DNA of 64,000 bases from GCA-2732755 sp965228265 (GTDB taxonomy: Bacteria > Planctomycetota > Phycisphaerae > Phycisphaerales > UBA1924), in contig OZ245804.1 in assembly GCA_965228265.1 (NCBI GenBank), positions 1,736,001-1,800,000 of the forward strand. The letters are read 5' to 3'. The notes beneath the pieces were generated by a model. The model worked only from the letters and a program-made list of their open reading frames with translations. It did not search any database and was not told the origin of the DNA. A program made the position numbers and the translations under genes. Position 1 is the stretch's first letter. Each line of letters begins with the position of its first letter. Below are positions 59,464 through 64,000 of this stretch, piece after piece.

Positions 59464-59504
59464 ATCCTCATTGATTTGTTCAATAAAATAGACAGGAATA
59501 TACG

Positions 59505-61262
59505 ATGGCTTCGACCTCCAGCCTCTTCATCGGACTCAGCGGCCTGAACGCGAACTCGCGCAGCATCGACGTCATCGGCAACAACATCGCCAACGTCAAC
59601 ACCAACGGCTTCAAGTCAGGCCGGCTGAACTTTGCCAACTCGCTCTCTCGCACGGTCAGCGAGGGCACCTCGCCCGGCAGTGTGTCGGGCGGCTCGAACC
59701 CGACGCAGTTCGGCCAGGGCGTGACGATCGCCGGCACGCAGCGCAACATGTCCGAGGGGGCGCCCACGGGCACGGGCGACAGCCGCGACCTGGCGATCGA
59801 GGGCAACGGTTTCTTTATTCTCGAGAGCGGCGAGGATCAGTACTACACACGCGTCGGCTCGTTCCGCACAGACCGCGACGATTTCCTGACTTCGATCGAT
59901 GGCAACTATGTGCTTGGTTACCCGGCGGACGAGAACTTCCAGATCCAGCCGGGCACGCTCGAACGCATCAGTATTCCGGTTGGATCACTCACCATTGCCG
60001 AGGCAACGACCTCGGTGAATATGGCGGGCAACCTGAACGCGTCGGGGACGGTTGCGACGTCTGGTTCGTCGCACTCGCTCGACTCGACGACGGGGGCCGG
60101 ATTCTCGCTGGTCGCGGGCGCGACGGTGCCCGCGACGGCTCCGAACACGCTGGAGGCGACAAGTCTGCTCGGCGAGATCGAGGACCCGCTCTCGCCCGGT
60201 TCGGGCACGCCGTTGTTCTCAGCGGGTCAGACGATCCGTGTGGATGGCGTCGAGAAGGGGACGCAGATCCTGGGTGCGTCTGGCTTCCTGGTCGAGGCCG
60301 CGAGCACGGTGCAGGACTTCATGGACTTTCTGACCGACAGCTTCGGGCTGCGCACCGACATCGGCGCCAACCCGGATGGCGGGCAACCCGGGGTGACGCT
60401 TGATCCGTTGACGGGTGTGATCGGTATCACGGGGAACTCTGGCGAGACGAACAATATCACGATGACGGGCGAGGACATCCGCGTCTTCAACGCCGACGGC
60501 ACGCTCGCGTCGCAGCCCTTCCTCGTGAACCAGACCGCAGAGGCCTCGGGCGAGGCGATCAAGACGGCGTTCACGGTGTACGACTCGCTCGGCACGCCGC
60601 TGCGTGTGGACATCTCGATGGTGCTCGAGAACAAGAGCAACACGGGCACGACGTGGCGGTACTACGCCGAGAGCCCGGACGACACCGCAGGCGGGCCGTC
60701 GATCGGTACGGGGACGGTTGAGTTCGACAACTTCGGCAAGATCGTCGGTCCCGAGTCGGTCGCGGTGGTGCTCGACCGCGACGGCACTGGTGCCGCTTCG
60801 CCGCTGACCTTCGATATCCAGTTCAACTCCGACGGTGACCAGATCACCGCGCTGACCGATTCGGAGAGTTCGCTCGTCAGCACGTATCAGGACGGTGTGC
60901 CCATCGGGACGCTCGACAGCTATGCCGTGGGCGCCGACGGCACGATCACGGGCACGTTCTCCAACGGCCTGATCCGCACGCTCGGTCAGCTCGCGCTCGC
61001 GTCGTTCACGGTGCCCGAGGGGTTGGTCGAACTGGAGCAGAACCTTTACCGCCCGGGTCCGAACTCGGGGCCGGCGATTGTGACCGAGCCTCAGCAGCTC
61101 GGGACGGGCCGGGTCGTGTCTGGGGCGCTCGAGACGTCGAACGTGGATCTGGGTCAGGAGTTCATCTCGCTGATTCTCGCTTCGACCGGTTACTCGGCCT
61201 CGGCGCGAGTGATCCGCACGAGCGACGAGCTGATCCAGCAGCTCCTGGTGCTCGGTCAATAA
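59505..61262 (+). CDS. flgE: Flagellar hook protein FlgE
   Basis: The hook subunit, exported and assembled outside the cell. The N-terminus SSLFIGLSGLNANSRSIDVI then GNNIANVNTNGFKSGRLNFA is the rod/hook motif; RDLAIEGNGFFILES begins the variable domains, and the C-terminus (VSGALETSNVDLGQEFISLI with LASTGYSASARVIRTSDELI) is the matching helix. The 585 residues exceed the ~400 of E. coli FlgE, so the central surface domains are enlarged. The 41-base leader (59464-59504) is A/T-rich with AGGA 7 bases before the ATG. Confidence 0.95.
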   Translation: MASTSSLFIGLSGLNANSRSIDVIGNNIANVNTNGFKSGRLNFANSLSRTVSEGTSPGSVSGGSNPTQFGQGVTIAGTQRNMSEGAPTGTGDSRDLAIEGNGFFILESGEDQYYTRVGSFRTDRDDFLTSIDGNYVLGYPADENFQIQPGTLERISIPVGSLTIAEATTSVNMAGNLNASGTVATSGSSHSLDSTTGAGFSLVAGATVPATAPNTLEATSLLGEIEDPLSPGSGTPLFSAGQTIRVDGVEKGTQILGASGFLVEAASTVQDFMDFLTDSFGLRTDIGANPDGGQPGVTLDPLTGVIGITGNSGETNNITMTGEDIRVFNADGTLASQPFLVNQTAEASGEAIKTAFTVYDSLGTPLRVDISMVLENKSNTGTTWRYYAESPDDTAGGPSIGTGTVEFDNFGKIVGPESVAVVLDRDGTGAASPLTFDIQFNSDGDQITALTDSESSLVSTYQDGVPIGTLDSYAVGADGTITGTFSNGLIRTLGQLALASFTVPEGLVELEQNLYRPGPNSGPAIVTEPQQLGTGRVVSGALETSNVDLGQEFISLILASTGYSASARVIRTSDELIQQLLVLGQ

Positions 61263-61280
61263 CGCCTGGGGGACGCGACG

Positions 61281-61478
61281 ATGATCATGGTCACCAGGCT
61301 CAACGGGCAGGAGTTCGTGCTTAACGCCGACCTCATCAAGATGATCGAGCAGCGGCCCGACACGATTATCACACTCGTCAACGGCGACCACATCGTGGTC
61401 AAAGAGGCCTCGCGTGAGGTTATCGAACGTGTGATCGAGTACGGCAGGCGGCTTCGACGCCTGACGCCGGTGGATTAG
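61281..61478 (+). CDS. flbD: Flagellar protein FlbD
   Basis: A 65-residue protein: MIMVTRLNGQEFVLNADLIK, TIITLVNGDHIVVKEASREV and IERVIEYGRRLRRL fit the FlbD family (COG1582), small proteins encoded after flgE and before motA in many bacteria. GGGGGA lies 7 bases before the ATG. The function is unclear; the family should not be confused with the Caulobacter regulator of the same name. Confidence 0.9.
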   Translation: MIMVTRLNGQEFVLNADLIKMIEQRPDTIITLVNGDHIVVKEASREVIERVIEYGRRLRRLTPVD

Positions 61479-61597
61479 GCGCAATAGCGGACGGGAACTG
61501 CCCCGGACCTTCGGTGCCCCCCTCAAGCGGTCGCCCGATCGGGTCGATTCAGCTCTGGCAGAGGCGACGGATCGCCGGGCTGTAGGGGGCATTCCAC

Positions 61598-62368
61598 GTG
61601 GACGTTGGAACCGTCATCGGAATCGGTGTGGCATTCCTGGCCATCGGGCTTGGCATCCTCTTCGGAGGCAATCCGCTTGCGCTGATTGATGTCGTCTCGG
61701 TTTTCGTCGTGCTTCTTGGCACGGTCGGCGCGACGATCGCGTGCTTCCCGCTTGCCAAGATCTTCAAGCTCCACACGGTCGCGCTCAAGGCGGTGTTCCA
61801 CAAGAGCACCGACGTTGTTGAGATCATCCTCGACCTCGTCAAGTACGCCGAGCTCGCCCGCCGCGAGGGCATCCTGAGCCTCGAGAACCTTGTCGACGAG
61901 ATGAAGGACCCGTTCATCGTCCGCGGCATCAAGATGGCGGTCGACGGCACGGACCCCGAGCTGATCAAGCAAGTGATGGACACCGAACTCGAGGCGCTCA
62001 TGGATCGGCACGCCCAGGGCAAGCAGATCTTTGATTCGATCGGGAAGTACGCCCCGGCGTTCGGCATGATCGGGACGCTGCTCGGCCTGATCTTCATGCT
62101 CCAGTCGATGACCGACCCGAGCTCGATCGGCCCCAGCATGGCGGTCGCGCTCATCACGACGCTCTACGGCGCACTCTTGGCAAACGTCTTTGCCGGCCCC
62201 ATCTCCGAGAAGCTCCTCGCCCGTGACATGGAAGAGGTGCAGGTAAAAACGATCATCATCGCGGGCGTCATGGCGATTCAGTCGGGCGACAACCCGCGTG
62301 TCGTGCAGTCGAAGCTGGCGACCTATCTCGCGCCCGCAGAGCGTGACCGAGTGCTCGAAGCCGCGTAA
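61598..62368 (+). CDS. motA: Flagellar stator protein MotA
   Basis: Proton- or sodium-channel stator subunit. GTG start with GGGGG upstream; 256 residues with four membrane helices. VGIGVAFLAIGLGILFGG-like first helix, VVSVFVVLLGTVGATIACFP second, YAPAFGMIGTLLGLIFMLQS with the conserved proline third, and MAVALITTLYGALLANVFAG fourth. The large cytosolic loop holds RREGILSLENLVDEMKDPFI. It is paired with motB, 15 bases downstream. Confidence 0.95.
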   Translation: MDVGTVIGIGVAFLAIGLGILFGGNPLALIDVVSVFVVLLGTVGATIACFPLAKIFKLHTVALKAVFHKSTDVVEIILDLVKYAELARREGILSLENLVDEMKDPFIVRGIKMAVDGTDPELIKQVMDTELEALMDRHAQGKQIFDSIGKYAPAFGMIGTLLGLIFMLQSMTDPSSIGPSMAVALITTLYGALLANVFAGPISEKLLARDMEEVQVKTIIIAGVMAIQSGDNPRVVQSKLATYLAPAERDRVLEAA

Positions 62369-62383
62369 CAGGAGGGAGGAGTC

Positions 62384-63130
62384 ATGGCCAAGAAAGGAAG
62401 GCCGCCCCCTCCCGGTGTGCCTGAGTGGGTTGTGACCTATGGCGACCTCATGTCGTTGTTGCTCTGCTTTTTCATTCTGCTGGCGGCGTTCAGCGAGATC
62501 AAGCAGGAGCGCGAGTACCTCGACGTGATCCGGTCGATCCAGGAAGCGTTCGGCTACACGGGCGGCGCAGGCCAGGTCGACACAGACACGCCGCCCACCA
62601 ATTCGCAGCTCTCGCAGTTTGAGCAGATCGTCAATTCGATGGGCCGCGAGACCCGCAACAACGAGTCGCGGAATCCCTCGACCGCGGGGCCGAACCCGAC
62701 GTCCTCCTACGTCGCGCAGGGTCCCAAGACGGTGGTGGGCTCGACGATCCCGTTCGAGGGCGGTTCGTTCGAACTGACGAGCACGACGCAGGAATACCTC
62801 GTGAACGAGGTGGTTCCGAAGCTCAGGGGGCTTCGGTTCAATGTTGAGGTGCGCGGGCACGCGTTCGGCCGGGAAGACCGGGCCGCGGCTGGCGACGTGT
62901 ACACGATGGGTTTCCAGCGGGCCAAGGCCGTGATGGACCTCCTTGTCCTGCAGGGCATCGAGTCGAGCCGGCTCTCGGTGACGTCCGTCGGCAGCTCGGA
63001 GCCCATCAGCACGAATGTGAACGACAAGGCGGCCATGGGGCAGAACCGCCGGGTGCAGATCATCCTGACCGAAGTCCTGCCCGATGACGTACACCCGGAC
63101 CCGAACGGCACGAGCCCGACGGTTCGCTGA
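62384..63130 (+). CDS. motB: Flagellar stator protein MotB
   Basis: Peptidoglycan-anchored stator subunit. One membrane helix, WVVTYGDLMSLLLCFFILLA, contains Asp21, the expected ion-binding residue. The OmpA-like domain (about 125-235) includes RFNVEVRGHAFGREDRAAAG, MGFQRAKAVMDLLVLQGIES, RLSVTSVGSSEPI and NRRVQIILTE. Length 248 residues. Its ribosome site AGGAGGGAGGAG is unusually strong. Confidence 0.94.
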   Translation: MAKKGRPPPPGVPEWVVTYGDLMSLLLCFFILLAAFSEIKQEREYLDVIRSIQEAFGYTGGAGQVDTDTPPTNSQLSQFEQIVNSMGRETRNNESRNPSTAGPNPTSSYVAQGPKTVVGSTIPFEGGSFELTSTTQEYLVNEVVPKLRGLRFNVEVRGHAFGREDRAAAGDVYTMGFQRAKAVMDLLVLQGIESSRLSVTSVGSSEPISTNVNDKAAMGQNRRVQIILTEVLPDDVHPDPNGTSPTVR

Positions 63131-63152
63131 GGCAGCAGCAGAGGATTGAGTG

Positions 63153-63692
63153 ATGGCCGACAAGCCGAACAACGAAGCGCAGGAACAGATCGAGGGCGCC
63201 GAGGAGTCCAAGGGCGGCTCCAAGAAGGTGCTCCTGATCGTCATGGCGATCATGGTGCTCGAGACGCTCGGCGTTGGTGCGTTCCTGATGCTCTCCGGCA
63301 AGGCGCCCAGCGCCGCCGAGGCGACCGTGGTGGGCGATTCGCCAGACAGCCCCGAGGCGCTCGTCGAGGTGCAGGTGGTGGCGGATCGGTTCCAGAACAT
63401 GCACACGGGCCGCGTGTGGCAGTGGGATACCGAGGTGTTCATCCAAGTGCGCCGCAAGGATCAGGAACGCGTGACCGCCGAGCTCGAACGCCGCAAGGCC
63501 GAGATCACCTCGGGTGTGGGGGAGCTGATCCGCAAGGCGACCCATACCCAGCTCCGCGAGCCCGAACTCCAGACGCTGAAGCGCAAGCTGGAGGCGTACT
63601 TCGTGGAGGTCTTCGGCACGGACGCCGACAACCGCCCGCGCGCGGTCGTGGTGCTGATCCCGAAGATGCGGGGGGCGCCGGCGGACTTCTGA
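63153..63692 (+). CDS. fliL: Flagellar basal body-associated protein FliL
   Basis: A 179-residue protein with a charged cytosolic N-terminus, one membrane helix (KVLLIVMAIMVLETLGVGAF) and a periplasmic domain with KATHTQLREPELQTLKRKLE and VEVFGTDADN. FliL rings surround the stator and raise its output. The ATG at 63153 is used, though GTG 63150 is in frame; GAGGA lies upstream. Sequence match is moderate, but position after motAB supports it. Confidence 0.8.
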   Translation: MADKPNNEAQEQIEGAEESKGGSKKVLLIVMAIMVLETLGVGAFLMLSGKAPSAAEATVVGDSPDSPEALVEVQVVADRFQNMHTGRVWQWDTEVFIQVRRKDQERVTAELERRKAEITSGVGELIRKATHTQLREPELQTLKRKLEAYFVEVFGTDADNRPRAVVVLIPKMRGAPADF

Positions 63693-63730
63693 TCCGTCTG
63701 GTCCGCCGGGCGCAGGAATTGCGCACAGGT

Positions 63731-63747
63731 TTGGCACATCTGCTGCG
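63731..63747 (+). promoter_or_regulatory. Near-consensus sigma-54 promoter
   Basis: TTGGCACATCTGCTGCG matches the -24/-12 form TGGCAC-N5-TTGC with one substitution (CTGC). The invariant GG (63733-63734) and GC (63745-63746) are exactly 10 bases apart. It lies about 90 bases before the ATG at 63835 and after the fliL stop. The sigma-54 regulator encoded at 48097 is the obvious candidate activator. Confidence 0.75.
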
Positions 63748-63834
63748 CTGAAGCGCAGAAATGTATGGCAAGCTCGATCCGAGTGCCGATGCTGCGTGGG
63801 CACCGGGGTGGTGCGCGCATCGACGGAGTCGAGC

Positions 63835-64000
63835 ATGCCTGACGAGACGGAGTCCGCACAGAATCCGACCGATCCCAAGCCCGAGTCATCGGCTGCCGAT
63901 GAGGCTGCGCCGGGCGAACAGGCTTCGCAGGATCAGGCAGCGCACGCGGCGTCCACGTCTGAGGACGAGTCGGACGCGCTGGCGGCAGCGGCACTGGCCT
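63835..64000 (+). CDS. Start of a flagellar switch-protein gene, cut by window end (fliM or fliN)
   Basis: An ATG with GGAG 6 bases upstream opens a frame that runs to the window edge (55 codons). The translation starts MPDETESAQNPTDPKPESSA and is acidic and alanine-rich, with SEDESDALAAAALA at the edge. Such a low-complexity acidic leader is common before FliN-type domains, and fliM or fliN normally follow fliL. No domain is visible yet, so the identity is inferred from context only. It is probably transcribed from the sigma-54 promoter 90 bases upstream. Confidence 0.5.
   Translation, partial: MPDETESAQNPTDPKPESSAADEAAPGEQASQDQAAHAASTSEDESDALAAAALA

Noticed and set aside
59471..59504. Possible sigma-70 promoter before flgE (TTGTTC, 17-base spacer, TATACG)
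   Set aside because: The -10 box would touch the ATG, so transcription would start inside the gene although an AGGA ribosome site is present upstream.
61523..63457. A 644-codon minus-strand frame opposite motA, motB and fliL
   Set aside because: The three plus-strand genes have clear motifs and ribosome sites; the antisense product shows no domain and spans gene borders.

Overview
The window looks like chromosomal DNA of a free-living, flagellated, diderm bacterium, most probably a planctomycete of the Phycisphaerae/Phycisphaerales type. The evidence is strongly GC-rich DNA with GTG and TTG starts; a secreted FG-GAP protein ending in the two-helix dockerin-like tail (DxNxDxxVTPADFSAWVxxFN) common in that group; LpxI, which implies lipid A; and a fliE-to-fliL flagellar cluster in planctomycete style. 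No ribosomal RNA, clear tRNA, insertion sequence, prophage or CRISPR array was seen. The taxonomic placement is inference.

Layout. Positions 1-9.8 kb are a mixed block: the 3' end of a TIGR03032-type gene, the FG-GAP/dockerin protein, a possible structured RNA with its own terminator, a methyltransferase, gamma-glutamyltransferase, a convergent proB-proA operon, and a membrane zinc-ribbon protein. Positions 9.9-18.3 kb hold envelope and signalling genes: a membrane-anchored helical protein, an HtrA-type lipoprotein protease followed by a paralogue that has lost its catalytic residues, a DUF2156-GNAT fusion, and a soluble PAS protein with a degenerate chemoreceptor-like core. Positions 18.5-27.3 kb contain a 1949-residue DUF4011/helicase/Vsr-like nuclease/DUF3320 protein, an ECF sigma factor with a cysteine-bearing tail, and a persulfide dioxygenase-like plus rhodanese pair, all on the plus strand. 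Positions 27.3-40.7 kb are mainly housekeeping: a sigma-54 response regulator, ileS, ispG, a Fur-family regulator, a PilZ protein, obg, lpxI and a TlyA-like methyltransferase.

Positions 40.8-46.6 kb are a tight plus-strand run of poorly known genes: zinc ribbon, small conserved protein, lipoprotein, RDD membrane protein, TPR protein. They lead into the flagellar supercluster (46.7-64 kb): a FlgN-like chaperone, a cytoplasmic histidine kinase and a sigma-54 response regulator (FlgS/FlgR or FleS/FleR type), then flgB, flgC, fliE, fliF, fliG, fliH, fliI, fliJ, a MotE-like gene, fliK, flgD, a TIGR02530-like gene, flgE, flbD, motA, motB, fliL, and the start of a further gene cut by the window end (probably fliM or fliN). 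Many of these overlap by 4 bases, so translation is probably coupled. A near-consensus sigma-54 promoter lies just before the last gene, so the local two-component system may control the next transcription unit.

The most interesting points are the giant helicase-nuclease next to a sigma factor and sulfur-handling genes; the PilZ gene whose ribosome binding site is buried in a long hairpin touching the start codon; the active/inactive HtrA pair; the FG-GAP protein whose seven blades repeat at exactly 174 bp; and IleS, which has lost most of its C-terminal zinc ligands. All family calls were made by reading motifs, without database searches.
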